Positions 19,717 through 29,900 of a stretch of 64,000 bases of DNA are shown in pieces. The notes beneath the pieces are model-generated. The model was given only the letters and a program-made list of their open reading frames with translations. It was not told the origin of the DNA and ran no database searches. Source of the stretch: Prochlorococcus sp. AG-315-I14 (GTDB lineage Bacteria > Cyanobacteriota > Cyanobacteriia > PCC-6307 > Cyanobiaceae); contig QBWF01000001.1 of the NCBI GenBank assembly GCA_003283665.1, forward strand, positions 1 through 64,000, read 5' to 3'. How positions within the stretch are numbered: position 1 is the stretch's first letter; each line of letters opens with the position of its first letter. The position numbers and the translations under genes are program-made.

Positions 19717-20418
19717 TTAAGACCTTGCAAACTCAATTAACTTGGAGAAATAAAATGGAGCTTGATTTAACTTACTTCTTACCACTCTGAAGCCAGATTT
19801 CTTAGCAGCTTCAATAATTCCTTTCTCTCGCAGCGTATATGCACGAGTTGTTTTACTTGGCCCAGGAAAGAATTGCCCTATACGTTTTAATAATGCTAAT
19901 AAAGGAGTATAGGGAGCAAAACTAACTATTACTCTCTCCTCAGATAATTTACAAAGATGATCAACCATCTCTTCAGCATCTTGTTGTTGGTAATGAATAA
20001 AAACATCTAGACATATAACTGTATTATAGGATCCATTTAAATTCTCTAGGTCAGAAACTCGGAAATTCAATTTATTTAAATCTAAACCTATCTCGTTAGC
20101 TCTTCTTTTAGTTTCAGTGACCATAGCATCAGAAATATCACTCAAATCAATAGATTTAGCACCTAATTTTGCTAATGGAAGACTCAAACTACCAACTCCA
20201 CAGCCTGCATCACAAAAACTTTTCTCTTTGATTTTCCCATCCTCTTTTATCCATTTAAGGACATCATCTACTGTCTTTTGATGACCTATTCGAATATTTT
20301 TTTGTACTTTATTTACATCATCACTCTCACTATATATTCTATTCCATCTATCAAAGCCTGTTCCATTGAAATAATTAACGACCTCTGTTTTTTCGTCCTT
20401 TTTAATTGGCGTTGCCAT
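19717..20418 (-). CDS. chlM: magnesium-protoporphyrin IX methyltransferase
   Basis: ChlM methylates Mg-protoporphyrin IX with SAM in chlorophyll synthesis. The 233-residue protein has VVNYFNGTGFDRWNRIY at the N-terminus, the SAM-binding FCDAGCGVGSLSLPLA, CLDVFIHYQQ, and the C-terminal AYTLREKGI...FYFSKLIEF typical of ChlM/BchM. It is a soluble or peripheral enzyme. It is transcribed after nagA on the minus strand with a 29-bp gap and converges with the response regulator gene. Confidence 0.94.
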   Translation of the reverse strand: MATPIKKDEKTEVVNYFNGTGFDRWNRIYSESDDVNKVQKNIRIGHQKTVDDVLKWIKEDGKIKEKSFCDAGCGVGSLSLPLAKLGAKSIDLSDISDAMVTETKRRANEIGLDLNKLNFRVSDLENLNGSYNTVICLDVFIHYQQQDAEEMVDHLCKLSEERVIVSFAPYTPLLALLKRIGQFFPGPSKTTRAYTLREKGIIEAAKKSGFRVVRSKLNQAPFYFSKLIEFARS

Positions 20419-20447
20419 TTACTCAGATAACTAGTATTTGTCTGATC

Positions 20448-21629
20448 TTACGCAGCTACCTGCCAAGACAACTCATGATTGAAAGAATTCATTTCCCAAC
20501 GAAGTAAAGATTCTATATTTTTACCAATCAATAAACATTGAGTGGAAATTTGCTTCTGGCCCAAAACTATACGAGGAGCAATAGTTGCCATCCAAATAGC
20601 AGCAGAAGGATCATTAATCCATTTAGAAGTTTGTTTGCATGCCTCTAATAAAGGCAAAGTTGATCCAGCAATAGTTTTATTAGATAGCATGCATAAACCT
20701 TTTTCTACAGTTACTACCCTTTTATCCCATTTAAAAAATCCATCACCCAGTCCATAAGGGGATATCGCATCACTAACTAAAACCAATTGCTTTGGTGCAA
20801 TTTTTTGTATCAAAGCAACCATATTTGGATGAACATGAACACCATCTGCTATCAATCCCATAAACACATCATTACGGCTGATAGCAGCACCAATTGGTCC
20901 AATAGCTCTATGGTGAAGGCCTTTCATAGCATTAAAGGTATGTGTAATCATACTCACCCCATCTTCAAAAGCCTTTAAAGCTAAGTCAAAGTCAGCACCT
21001 GAATGTCCTAGAGAAACAACAATATTTAATTCTCTAAGACGAGAAATCAACTCCGAAGAAGCTTGCAACTCCGGGGCTAAAGTCATTAGTGCTATATCCT
21101 TTTTAAATTCATTGATTCTTTGATTTAAAGCCGACAAACTTGGATTACATATACTATTTAAATCATGTGACCCAGAATATAATTTAGATAAAAATGGACC
21201 CTCCATATGCGCTCCAAGAAGTCGACAACGAGTTAAAGAAGTATATTTCCGTGCTTCATCTAAAACATGCATTCCTAATTGAAATGCTTCTAAAGGACAA
21301 CTAACAAAGGTTGGGCAAATACCTTCAACTCCATCTATCCAAAGTTGATCAAGCAATTGAAGTAATTTAGGAATTTGATTAAAGGTCAAATCTGTAAAGG
21401 AAATGCCTAAACCTCCATTAATTTGAAGATCAATAGCACGAGGACTAATCCAATTCCCTCCCCAATCTTCAGTAAAGCTTGATTCATCTAAAGAACTTCT
21501 ATCAATTGAAGTAATAATTCCATTATCATCAACAATCATCGAGCACAAATTATTTTCCCCTGGTATATATTCTGGCTGAGGTAATTTTATATTGTTAATC
21601 TTTCTCATATGTTCAAATAAAAAATTCAT
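20448..21629 (-). CDS. nagA: N-acetylglucosamine-6-phosphate deacetylase
   Basis: NagA removes acetate from GlcNAc-6-P, a step of amino-sugar and peptidoglycan recycling. This amidohydrolase-superfamily protein of 393 residues has ISPRAIDLQINGGLG (the metal-binding strand, where the usual HxH is altered as in NagA), GAHMEGPFL, VSLGHSGADF, ITHTFNAMKGLHHR and LVSDAISPYGLG. A second in-frame ATG at codon 8 is an alternative start. The C-terminal part is somewhat divergent. It is divergent from purE. Confidence 0.9.
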   Translation of the reverse strand: MNFLFEHMRKINNIKLPQPEYIPGENNLCSMIVDDNGIITSIDRSSLDESSFTEDWGGNWISPRAIDLQINGGLGISFTDLTFNQIPKLLQLLDQLWIDGVEGICPTFVSCPLEAFQLGMHVLDEARKYTSLTRCRLLGAHMEGPFLSKLYSGSHDLNSICNPSLSALNQRINEFKKDIALMTLAPELQASSELISRLRELNIVVSLGHSGADFDLALKAFEDGVSMITHTFNAMKGLHHRAIGPIGAAISRNDVFMGLIADGVHVHPNMVALIQKIAPKQLVLVSDAISPYGLGDGFFKWDKRVVTVEKGLCMLSNKTIAGSTLPLLEACKQTSKWINDPSAAIWMATIAPRIVLGQKQISTQCLLIGKNIESLLRWEMNSFNHELSWQVAA

Positions 21630-21714
21630 TAATGCAGAATTTAGTAATAATTGGCATTATTAATAGTGAAATTTATGTAGATTGAAATTGTCTCTAATAG
21701 AAACTAAGAGATTA

Positions 21715-22224
21715 ATGAAAGTAGCAGTAGCAATGGGTAGTGATTCAGATCTTAAAACACTGCAACCAGGGATAAAAATTTTAGATCAATTTGAAATCAC
21801 TTCAGAAGTCAGGATTTTGTCTGCTCACAGAACTCCTATTGAGATGATGAATTTTGCTCAAAATGCAGAATCAAATGGTTTCAAAGTAATTATTGCAGGG
21901 GCTGGCGGAGCTGCTCATCTTCCTGGCATGATTGCAGCGCTTACCACTCTACCTGTGATAGGAGTCCCTGTAAGAAGCAAAGCTCTATCAGGAGTTGATT
22001 CAATGCATTCAATTTTGCAAATGCCAGCTGGTATTCCTGTCGCAACAGTTGCTATTGAAGGAGGACTAAATGCAGGACTTCTAGCTATACAAATCTTGGC
22101 AATTAATGATTCAAATCTAAACGAAAAGCTTCTTGAGTATAGAGCCGGACTTCATGACTTAGTTGTAAATAAAGACAAAATCCTAAAAGAAATTGGTACT
22201 GAGACTTACTTAGAAAGAATGTAA
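21715..22224 (+). CDS. purE: N5-carboxyaminoimidazole ribonucleotide mutase
   Basis: PurE moves the carboxyl group from N5-CAIR to give CAIR in purine synthesis. I start at ATG 21715 (169 residues). A TTG at 21682 would add 11 residues without family support. Motifs are MGSDSDLKTLQPG, SAHRTPIEM, IAGAGGAAHLPGM and MPAGIPVATVAI. The length fits class I PurE, which needs PurK; no purK gene is in the window. Confidence 0.95.
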   Translation: MKVAVAMGSDSDLKTLQPGIKILDQFEITSEVRILSAHRTPIEMMNFAQNAESNGFKVIIAGAGGAAHLPGMIAALTTLPVIGVPVRSKALSGVDSMHSILQMPAGIPVATVAIEGGLNAGLLAIQILAINDSNLNEKLLEYRAGLHDLVVNKDKILKEIGTETYLERM

Positions 22225-22245
22225 TTAAAAACCACCATTTTTGCA

Positions 22246-22884
22246 TTATGAAATACTTGAGATTATATTCTTATCAATTAAAAAGTTAATAACAACATCA
22301 ACACTTTCATCAATATCCATAACTCCAGTATCTATTTGCAACTCAGGTGATTGAGGCTTTTCATAAGGACTTGAGATTCCAGTGAAGTCTTTAATATCAC
22401 CTTTCCTGGCCTTTTTATATAGTCCTTTAGTATCTCGCTTTTCACAAATAGTAAGATCAGCCGCGCAATAAATTTCTATAAAGTCCTGATCCTCAACTAA
22501 AGACCTAGCATTCTCCCTATCAATTCGAAATGGAGATACAAATGCAGTTAAAACAATTATTCCAGAATCAAGAAAAAGTTTAGAGACCTCTCCAATTCTC
22601 CTAATATTCTCTTCTCTATCATGATCGGAAAAGCCAAGATCCTTGCATAAACCATGCCTGATATTATCCCCATCTAAAACATAAGTTGAATAACCATTTT
22701 CAAACAAAGCAACATTGACTGCATTCGCTAATGTACTTTTCCCCGATCCAGATAAACCTGTGAACCAAAGTATGACGCTCTGGTGTCCCCTTTGTTGAGA
22801 CCTAGCTTCACGATCAACGGAGGATTCATGCCAAACTAGATTTTTGGCTTTAAGCGAGGGTTTTTCCAAACGATTCTCTTCCAT
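22246..22884 (-). CDS. cysC: adenylylsulfate kinase
   Basis: CysC phosphorylates APS to PAPS in sulfate assimilation. The 212-residue protein has the P-loop GLSGSGKS (residues 43-50), LDGDNIRHGLCKDLGFSDHDREENIRR (the lid and substrate region), FVSPFRIDRENAR and a FTGISSPYEKP tail segment, all standard. It stands alone, 21 bp from the convergent purE and about 50 bp downstream of the SUI1 gene on the same strand. Confidence 0.95.
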   Translation of the reverse strand: MEENRLEKPSLKAKNLVWHESSVDREARSQQRGHQSVILWFTGLSGSGKSTLANAVNVALFENGYSTYVLDGDNIRHGLCKDLGFSDHDREENIRRIGEVSKLFLDSGIIVLTAFVSPFRIDRENARSLVEDQDFIEIYCAADLTICEKRDTKGLYKKARKGDIKDFTGISSPYEKPQSPELQIDTGVMDIDESVDVVINFLIDKNIISSIS

Positions 22885-22934
22885 GTAAACAATCTGTTTT
22901 GTCTATTCTCCATGTTGATGGACAAAATTTATAT

Positions 22935-23258
22935 TTAACCACCACTTTGTTTAGGTCTAAAACCTTCTTTGAACAGAAAATCCAAAGTTTTAATAATTTG
23001 ATCTCCTTGGAGCTCTAACAAGTTCCCTTTTAATGTACCGCCTGTGCCACAAGCAATCTTGAGGGACTTCAGTAATTTCTTTGATTCCAAAGGGTCCAAT
23101 TCTAATCCTTTAATTAAAGTCACCAGTTTTCCTTTTTTTCCAGAACGAGTTCTTTCTACACGAACTTGTCGCTTTCCTTTAGGTAGAACACTATCCTTAG
23201 TTTCATTCCCTGTTGTTGCTCCAGGGTCATTAAATTCTCGCCAGCCTCCTTTAGACAT
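22935..23258 (-). CDS. SUI1-family translation initiation factor (YciH-like)
   Basis: This is a bacterial homologue of eukaryotic eIF1, reported to affect start-site fidelity. The 107-residue protein has a polar N-terminal tail and a C-terminal SUI1 domain with RVERTRSGKKGKLVTLIKGLEL, LKIACGTGGTLK and LQGDQIIKTLDFL. The GTGGT and GDQ elements are the family hallmarks. It is divergent from trpB with 40 bp between starts. Confidence 0.92.
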   Translation of the reverse strand: MSKGGWREFNDPGATTGNETKDSVLPKGKRQVRVERTRSGKKGKLVTLIKGLELDPLESKKLLKSLKIACGTGGTLKGNLLELQGDQIIKTLDFLFKEGFRPKQSGG

Positions 23259-23298
23259 CTTCTTTGAATTTAGGCTGGTAACTATCTACTCAATCTAA

Positions 23299-24552
23299 GT
23301 GACAGTTAAACTTCCAACTCAATTTAAAGATTCGGATCTATCAATCGAATCAAGACCAAATCCTGTTGGCCGTTTTGGAAAATATGGAGGCCAATATGTC
23401 CCAGAAACTTTAATACCTGCACTATTTGAATTAGAGAAAGCTGCAAAAGATGCATGGCAAGATTCAAGATTCACCTCGGAACTAAATCATTTATTAAAGT
23501 CTTACGTTGGTAGATCAACCCCTTTATACGAAGCAAGAAGATTAACTGATTATTATCGCAATATTAATGACAAAGGCCCAAGAATTTGGCTCAAAAGAGA
23601 AGACCTAAATCATACAGGTGCTCACAAAATAAATAATGCACTTGGACAAGCTCTTTTAGCTCAAAGAATGGGCAAAAATAGAATTATTGCTGAAACTGGA
23701 GCTGGTCAACATGGAGTGGCTACTGCGACTGTATGTGCTCGTTTTGGAATGGAATGCATAATTTACATGGGGAAAGAAGATATGCGCCGACAAGCACTAA
23801 ATGTATTTCGTATGAGATTGCTTGGAGCGACAGTCAAACCTGTAACCAATGGAACAGCAACTCTTAAAGATGCAACCAGTGAAGCAATTCGTGATTGGGT
23901 TACTAATGTTGAGACAACTCATTACATACTTGGATCTGTTGCAGGCCCTCATCCTTACCCGATGTTGGTTAGAGATTTTCACGCCATTATTGGCGAAGAG
24001 GCTAAACGACAATGTAACTCAGCCTTTGGAAGAGCACCTGATGTCCTTTTAGCTTGCGTTGGCGGCGGATCTAATGCTATGGGGCTTTTTCATCCTTTTG
24101 TTGAAGATAAAAATGTTCGAATGATTGGAGTTGAAGCAGCAGGAGAGGGAGTAGAAACAGGTCGACATGCAGCAACAATTACAGAAGGGAGAATTGGAGT
24201 ACTTCATGGTGCAATGAGTCTTTTATTGCAAGACAATGACGGACAAGTTCAAGAGGCACATTCCATCAGTGCTGGCCTTGATTATCCTGGAGTAGGGCCA
24301 GAGCATAGTTATTTAAAAGAAATTGGGCGAGCAGAATACGCCGCGGTAACTGATAGCCAAGCATTACAAGCACTTCAATTGGTTAGTCAATTAGAAGGAA
24401 TCATCCCTGCTCTTGAAACTTCCCATGCATTTGCCTATCTAGAAATTCTATGTCCAACTCTTGGTAACGAATCTGAAGTTGTAATAAACTGCTCGGGAAG
24501 AGGAGACAAGGATGTTAATACAGTGGCAGAGAAATTGGGATCGACAATCTGA
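23299..24552 (+). CDS. trpB: tryptophan synthase beta chain
   Basis: TrpB condenses indole with serine. The 417-residue product is full length, with [15 protein letters not shown], the PLP lysine in [11 protein letters not shown] (Lys110), [13 protein letters not shown], the phosphate-binding [10 protein letters not shown] and the C-terminal NCSGRGDKD. The start is GTG at 23299. A leading segment of about 20 residues precedes the core. No trpA lies next to it. Confidence 0.97.
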   Translation: MTVKLPTQFKDSDLSIESRPNPVGRFGKYGGQYVPETLIPALFELEKAAKDAWQDSRFTSELNHLLKSYVGRSTPLYEARRLTDYYRNINDKGPRIWLKREDLNHTGAHKINNALGQALLAQRMGKNRIIAETGAGQHGVATATVCARFGMECIIYMGKEDMRRQALNVFRMRLLGATVKPVTNGTATLKDATSEAIRDWVTNVETTHYILGSVAGPHPYPMLVRDFHAIIGEEAKRQCNSAFGRAPDVLLACVGGGSNAMGLFHPFVEDKNVRMIGVEAAGEGVETGRHAATITEGRIGVLHGAMSLLLQDNDGQVQEAHSISAGLDYPGVGPEHSYLKEIGRAEYAAVTDSQALQALQLVSQLEGIIPALETSHAFAYLEILCPTLGNESEVVINCSGRGDKDVNTVAEKLGSTI

Positions 24553-24566
24553 GTCTCTTTAAAGGA

Positions 24567-24923
24567 TTAATATCTAGGGATCGATTCATCGACATTAATG
24601 CTCCAAGAATCAATACCACCTTCTAAGTTCCAAACGGGTTGAGTTATTCCTTGTTCTAATAGCCAAATACCAAAACTTAAACTTCTAACCCCTGAATGAC
24701 ATATCACCACAATAGGTTTATTAATAGGTAAAAGCTCACCTAATTGGTCGTTCCAACTTTTGAATTTACTTAGAGGTAAATGCAATACTGAAAATGTAAA
24801 TGGTGCAATAACAAGTTCATTATCCTCACGTACATCAATAATCATTGGCTTAGTTGAAGAATCATCCTTCAATAAATCATTTAAGTCTAGAGGTGATATG
24901 TTTAAGGGGTTATGCTGAGTCAT
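24567..24923 (-). CDS. rhodanese-like domain protein
   Basis: This single rhodanese domain of 118 residues has IDVREDNE, the catalytic-loop cysteine in VVICHSGVRS (Cys75) and a C-terminal WNLEGGIDSW. Such proteins carry persulfide sulfur, but the acceptor is unknown here. The active-site loop has the usual six-residue span, consistent with sulfurtransferase rather than phosphatase activity. It is convergent with trpB and divergent from the DUF3352 gene. Confidence 0.88.
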   Translation of the reverse strand: MTQHNPLNISPLDLNDLLKDDSSTKPMIIDVREDNELVIAPFTFSVLHLPLSKFKSWNDQLGELLPINKPIVVICHSGVRSLSFGIWLLEQGITQPVWNLEGGIDSWSINVDESIPRY

Positions 24924-24998
24924 GATTTCTTTTAAGATAAAGGATAAGACTATCCCATCAAAAATTTAAACACATTTACAAATGAATAAAAATAAAGA

Positions 24999-26597
24999 AT
25001 GAAATCACGTATATTATATTTGATTTTAATTTTAATTTTAATTGTATCAGTTTTGACTGGGCTATTAATCTGGAAAAAAAAACATCTACCTATATATCCA
25101 CAATTTAAAAATACTTCCAACTCTATACCATTATCATCAAAATTCATACCAAACAATGCTGACCTAGTTTTTCACTGGAAAATAAACCCTAATAATATTG
25201 CAACGTTTGTAGAAAGCTATGATAACAAAAGCAAGCAAAATAATACACGTAAAAAAGTAGAATCTATATTAGATACTTCTTTCAATTTAATTGGACTTGA
25301 CTTCAAAGAACAAGCATCAAAATTTGCAGGAGAATATGGAAGCTTCGCCTTCATAAGTGACAAAAATGAAAAAGAAAGTGATTGGATTATAATTCTTGAT
25401 CGAAAAGAAAATATCAATGATGATCTAAGAAGTATTATAAACATGGAAGAAAGAAAAGAAGAAGAAAAAAATAAAGCTGAATATACCCCTGAAGGAATCG
25501 AGAACACAGGTGATATCAAAATATCAAGAAGTAATGATTTAATTACGCCAATTTATTTTTGCGAAAAGGAGAAATATATTTTAATCTCTTCCAGTGCAAA
25601 GCTATTAGAATTATCTTTAAGAAATTCAAAAAAAAACTCTATAAACTATCTTAAAAATTCAAATCTAAATATACTAAATAGTAAAATAAATAATGGATTC
25701 GCATTACTTGAAATATCTATAGAAAACGTTTTCCAATTACTCAATCTAAATAATATAACATCAGAAAAAAATCAATCAAATAAACTAATCTCATCAATAG
25801 ATTTAAATAGTAACAAATTAATTTTCAATGGAATTATAAAAAACAACCAAGCAATCAAAACTCCCATTCATAAATTAAAGAATGAATTTCTTATTATTGG
25901 GAATGAAGTCAATTCAACTGATAACTTTATTTTAATAAATAGCCCAAATACATTTTTCAACGAAGAGTTTATTGAACCATATAATTCATTTATAATGAAA
26001 ATTCTTGAGATTTCAATTGATCAAGACTCTTTACCTTTATTACAGTTAATCGGCAAAAATTCATATGGCCCCTTGATTTGGCTTGAAAACAAACATAATT
26101 GGGTAATTCTCAGCAGAAAAGATCAAACTAATAAGAACAACATCAATGAAATCATATCAGGCGAAAATTTTAGAAAGACAAATCTTGACTTTAACAATAA
26201 TAATCTCGAGATCTGGTCAAAGTTAACAACAAATAATCTAGATGCTAATCCTTATATTAAGGAAAATATAAGGACTTTAATTCAGGAATATAAAGGAGCC
26301 TACATTTGGAGCAAAAGTCTTGCGTCAATATCAGATAATAATGAAAAAGAATATTTTACACATGATCTAATCATAGAAGATGAATCAGAGAAAGAAGATT
26401 TCATTGATATAGTTAAAATCCATTTAGGTGAAGAGAAAGCTAATAAGTTTCTCAAGAATTTTTATCCATTTATTCTACTGAGAGCAACGATTGGGAGCAC
26501 AGTAGATTCACCGAAAGGCATGGATATCGCAATCGCAATTCCAAATATTGAGAATCCAGATTTGTTAAAATTTGAAATCAGCTTTAAACTTACTTAA
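24999..26597 (+). CDS. DUF3352 membrane-anchored protein
   Basis: The 532-residue product starts with a signal-anchor (ILYLILILILIVSVLTGLLIW, residues 4-24). A long extracytoplasmic-looking domain follows, rich in asparagine, lysine, isoleucine and serine. The opening NADLVFHWKINP and the closing repeats about ATIGSTVDSP match the cyanobacterial DUF3352 pattern. The function is unknown. Codon use is strongly AT-biased compared with neighbours, which fits fast-evolving sequence rather than clear transfer. It precedes gltA by about 190 bp. Confidence 0.75.
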   Translation: MKSRILYLILILILIVSVLTGLLIWKKKHLPIYPQFKNTSNSIPLSSKFIPNNADLVFHWKINPNNIATFVESYDNKSKQNNTRKKVESILDTSFNLIGLDFKEQASKFAGEYGSFAFISDKNEKESDWIIILDRKENINDDLRSIINMEERKEEEKNKAEYTPEGIENTGDIKISRSNDLITPIYFCEKEKYILISSSAKLLELSLRNSKKNSINYLKNSNLNILNSKINNGFALLEISIENVFQLLNLNNITSEKNQSNKLISSIDLNSNKLIFNGIIKNNQAIKTPIHKLKNEFLIIGNEVNSTDNFILINSPNTFFNEEFIEPYNSFIMKILEISIDQDSLPLLQLIGKNSYGPLIWLENKHNWVILSRKDQTNKNNINEIISGENFRKTNLDFNNNNLEIWSKLTTNNLDANPYIKENIRTLIQEYKGAYIWSKSLASISDNNEKEYFTHDLIIEDESEKEDFIDIVKIHLGEEKANKFLKNFYPFILLRATIGSTVDSPKGMDIAIAIPNIENPDLLKFEISFKLT

Positions 26598-26775
26598 TAG
26601 TTCTTTATAGATTCAAAGCATTATTGATAACTTAAACTAATTGCGTAATATAAATCTTCAATTCAATCCAGGTTGAAACTATCATAGTTACTAGTTATCT
26701 TGAATATATATAATTAAGTTCAAGTTGAAAATTATTTTTCCTATTGAACAGAAAATTTAATCTTAATTAATTTTT

Positions 26776-26791
26776 AGGAGCAAAAACCATA
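26776..26791 (+). promoter_or_regulatory. ribosome-binding site and apparent ATA start of gltA
   Basis: AGGAG at 26776-26780 is one of the better Shine-Dalgarno matches in the window. With 8 bp spacing it is followed by ATA (26789-26791), in frame with citrate synthase. A TAA lies in frame just upstream, and the next ATG, GTG or TTG in frame is near 27011 or later, deep inside the conserved enzyme. Confidence 0.6.
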
Positions 26792-27943
26792 GCCAACACA
26801 GACAAGACAACTAATTTAATTCTCAAGCCTGGCCTAGAAGGAGTTCCGGTAACACAATCTTCGATATGCGAAATCAATGGAACAGAAGGAAATCTGAATT
26901 ATCGAGGCTATCCCATAAGTCAACTTGCCAAAAAAAGTAGTTTTCTTGAAACTGCTTTTTTACTTATTTGGGGGGAACTCCCTAGCACTAAAGAGCTACA
27001 AAGATTTGAAGAAGAAGTGCAAATGCATCGCAGAGTAAGCTTTCGTATCAGAGACATGCTCAAATGTTTTCCAGAGTCAGGTCATCCAATGGATGCTCTG
27101 CAAGCTAGTGCTGCATCTCTTGGGCTTTTTTATTCTCGGAGAGTCATCGATGATCCAAAATATATCTATGACGCAGTAGTCAGGCTGATTGCAAAAATCC
27201 CTACAATGGTTGCTGCTTTTGAGCAGATCAGGAAAGGAGATGACCCCATTCAACCTCAAGACGATTTACCTTATTCATCTAATTTCCTATACATGCTCAC
27301 AGAGAAAGAGCCAGATCCCCTGGCTGCAAGTGTATTTGATCGATGCTTAATTCTTCATGCTGAGCATAGTCTCAATGCAAGTACTTTCAGCGCGCGAGTA
27401 ACTGCAAGCACTTTGACTGATCCATATGCTGTAGTTGCATCAGCAGTAGGGACTTTGGCAGGTCCGCTTCATGGTGGTGCCAATGAAGATGTAATAGCAA
27501 TGCTTGAAGAGATTAAAACACCTGACAAAGCAGGTTCATTTCTTGATGATGCAATAGAAAAGAAAAGAAAAGTAATGGGTTTTGGGCATAGGGAATACCG
27601 CGTAAAAGATCCAAGAGCATCAATTCTACAAAATTTGGCAGAAGAACTTTTCTCTAAATTTGGCAAAGATGAAATGTATGAAGTTGCTAAAGCACTCGAA
27701 GAAGAGGCAATAACAAAATTAGGTCCTAAAGGTATATTTCCAAATGTTGACTTTTATTCTGGACTTGTTTATAGAAAACTAGGTATTCCACGGGATCTAT
27801 TTACACCAGTTTTTGCAATTTCAAGAGTTGCTGGTTGGCTAGCACATTGGAGAGAACAACTAGGTGCTAACCGAATTTTCAGACCATCCCAAATTTATCA
27901 AGGTGAAGGAACAAGGAATTGGCAGCCACTCAAAAATAGATAA
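26789..27943 (+). CDS. gltA: citrate synthase
   Basis: Citrate synthase condenses oxaloacetate and acetyl-CoA. From the ATA at 26789 the protein is 384 residues, the family norm. From the first conventional start (about 27011) it would be only about 308 and would lose the conserved N-terminus (LKPGLEGVPVTQSSICEING, then LNYRGYPISQLA). Catalytic elements are HGGANEDVIAML, GFGHREYRVKDPR and NVDFYSG. The preceding AGGAG at proper spacing supports the ATA start. A sequencing error or a strain-specific ATG to ATA change are the alternatives. Confidence 0.93.
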   Translation: MANTDKTTNLILKPGLEGVPVTQSSICEINGTEGNLNYRGYPISQLAKKSSFLETAFLLIWGELPSTKELQRFEEEVQMHRRVSFRIRDMLKCFPESGHPMDALQASAASLGLFYSRRVIDDPKYIYDAVVRLIAKIPTMVAAFEQIRKGDDPIQPQDDLPYSSNFLYMLTEKEPDPLAASVFDRCLILHAEHSLNASTFSARVTASTLTDPYAVVASAVGTLAGPLHGGANEDVIAMLEEIKTPDKAGSFLDDAIEKKRKVMGFGHREYRVKDPRASILQNLAEELFSKFGKDEMYEVAKALEEEAITKLGPKGIFPNVDFYSGLVYRKLGIPRDLFTPVFAISRVAGWLAHWREQLGANRIFRPSQIYQGEGTRNWQPLKNR

Positions 27944-28019
27944 GTAAAAAAAGTAATCTTTTAGAAACTTATGAATACTCCAAAATCCAACTAATCTATT
28001 AGAAGAATAAATAAAAGAA

Positions 28020-29138
28020 GTGAATTCAGGCTTAGATCTAGAAATGAGTTTCACACAAGGGATCCAGAGCCTTGGAATATCGCCTGAACTAGCTCATCTA
28101 CTATGGATCCCTTTCCCCATGCTGCTGGTATTAGTTTCCGCGGTTATCGGGGTTTTAGTAACTGTTTGGTTAGAAAGAAAAATTTCTGCTGCTGCTCAAC
28201 AAAGGATAGGGCCGGAATACGCAGGGGCATTAGGAATTCTGCAACCTATGGCAGATGGATTAAAACTTCTAGTCAAAGAAGACATAATTCCTGCTAGGGC
28301 AGACAATATACTGTTCACGCTTGGTCCAATATTAGTTTTAGTTCCAGTCATTCTATCTTGGTTAATTGTACCTTTTGGACAAAATCTTTTAATTAGCAAT
28401 GTAGGGATTGGCATTTTCTTATGGATTTCTCTTAGTAGTATTCAGCCTATTGGTCTACTTATGAGTGGTTATTCATCTAATAATAAATATTCCTTATTAG
28501 GGGGACTTAGAGCAGCAGCTCAATCAATTAGTTATGAGATTCCCTTAGCTCTAGCAGTATTAGCAATTGTAATGATGAGTAATTCATTAAGTACCATTGA
28601 TATAGTTGAACAACAAAATAGTGCTGGATTTCTAAGTTGGAATATATGGAGACAGCCCGTAGGTTTTATTATTTTTTGGATATGTGCACTTGCTGAATGT
28701 GAAAGGCTTCCTTTTGATCTCCCAGAAGCAGAAGAAGAACTTGTAGCTGGTTATCAAACAGAATATGCAGGCATGAAATTCGCATTATTTTATTTAGCTG
28801 GTTATATCAATCTTGTCTTGTCCGCATTATTAGTATCTGTTCTTTACCTAGGAGGTTGGGGTTTTCCATTCCCTATTGAATGGTTCTCATTTTTACCAGG
28901 AATATCTATTGATACCCCTGTAATTCAAGTTTTCACTGCCGCCATCGGAATCATAATGACTGTTCTCAAAGCATACTTACTAGTATTTTTAGCAATTCTA
29001 CTAAGATGGACGACTCCAAGAGTTCGAATAGATCAATTACTTGATTTAGGATGGAAGTTTCTTCTACCAATATCATTGGTGAATTTACTTGTAACAGCTT
29101 CACTCAAGTTGGCGTTTCCTAGCGCATTTGGCGGATAA
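28020..29138 (+). CDS. ndhA: NAD(P)H-quinone oxidoreductase subunit 1
   Basis: NdhA is a membrane subunit at the joint of the NDH-1 arms. The 372-residue protein starts with GTG at 28020 ([13 protein letters not shown]), matching the family N-terminus. It contains [50 protein letters not shown] and about eight membrane segments. It is the first gene of the ndhA-ndhI-ndhG-ndhE order typical of cyanobacteria. Confidence 0.97.
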   Translation: MNSGLDLEMSFTQGIQSLGISPELAHLLWIPFPMLLVLVSAVIGVLVTVWLERKISAAAQQRIGPEYAGALGILQPMADGLKLLVKEDIIPARADNILFTLGPILVLVPVILSWLIVPFGQNLLISNVGIGIFLWISLSSIQPIGLLMSGYSSNNKYSLLGGLRAAAQSISYEIPLALAVLAIVMMSNSLSTIDIVEQQNSAGFLSWNIWRQPVGFIIFWICALAECERLPFDLPEAEEELVAGYQTEYAGMKFALFYLAGYINLVLSALLVSVLYLGGWGFPFPIEWFSFLPGISIDTPVIQVFTAAIGIIMTVLKAYLLVFLAILLRWTTPRVRIDQLLDLGWKFLLPISLVNLLVTASLKLAFPSAFGG

Positions 29139-29249
29139 AAGAAAAGCAACACAATTGGTGTTCTTAATTAGGCAAAAGTACCTACATTTAGTTGAAAAAA
29201 GTTATAAGCTGAATTAACGTATTAAATAGGCCGCCGGCAATAAAACCAT

Positions 29250-29900
29250 ATGCTTGGTTTCCTCAAAAAAGTCGCTGATTACACGCAAGAGGCAGTAAGC
29301 GCAGCAAAATACTTATCCCAAGGACTAGCTGTTACTTTCGATCACATGCGACGTAGGCCAGTAACTGTTCAATATCCTTATGAAAAATTAATCCCCTCAG
29401 AAAGATATAGAGGGAGAATTCATTATGAATTCGACAAATGTATAGCCTGTGAAGTTTGTGTAAGAGTTTGCCCAATCAATCTGCCAGTAGTTGATTGGGT
29501 TATGAATAAAGAAACAAAAAAAAAGGAATTAAGAAATTATTCAATTGATTTTGGAGCCTGTATCTTTTGTGGAAATTGTGTCGAATACTGCCCGACTAAT
29601 TGTCTATCAATGACTGAGGAATATGAATTATCTGCATTTGATCGTCACAGTCTTAACTACGACAATGTTGCTCTAGGAAGATTGCCGACAAGTGTAACTT
29701 CTGACCCATCTGTTCGCCCTTTAAGGGAGTTAGCATATTTACCAGAAGGAGTAATGGACCCTCACGCAGTTTCCTCAAGTAAAAAGAGAGCAGGAAAACT
29801 ACCAAGTGAAATCATTCAAATAATGCAAGAGGAAATTAATACTAATAAAAATAAAGAATCATCTCATGATGATGTTCAGTTAGATTCTTCAAATCAATGA
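29250..29900 (+). CDS. ndhI: NAD(P)H-quinone oxidoreductase subunit I (2 x 4Fe-4S)
   Basis: NdhI carries two 4Fe-4S clusters in the peripheral arm of NDH-1. The 216-residue protein shows cluster motifs [12 protein letters not shown] (cysteines at about 64, 67, 70, 74) and [12 protein letters not shown] (about 103-113). The N-terminal amphipathic region and [11 protein letters not shown] are also family-typical. The C-terminus is a long polar tail of low conservation. The stop overlaps ndhG by four bases (ATGA). A 111-bp gap after ndhA could hold its own promoter. Confidence 0.97.
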   Translation: MLGFLKKVADYTQEAVSAAKYLSQGLAVTFDHMRRRPVTVQYPYEKLIPSERYRGRIHYEFDKCIACEVCVRVCPINLPVVDWVMNKETKKKELRNYSIDFGACIFCGNCVEYCPTNCLSMTEEYELSAFDRHSLNYDNVALGRLPTSVTSDPSVRPLRELAYLPEGVMDPHAVSSSKKRAGKLPSEIIQIMQEEINTNKNKESSHDDVQLDSSNQ

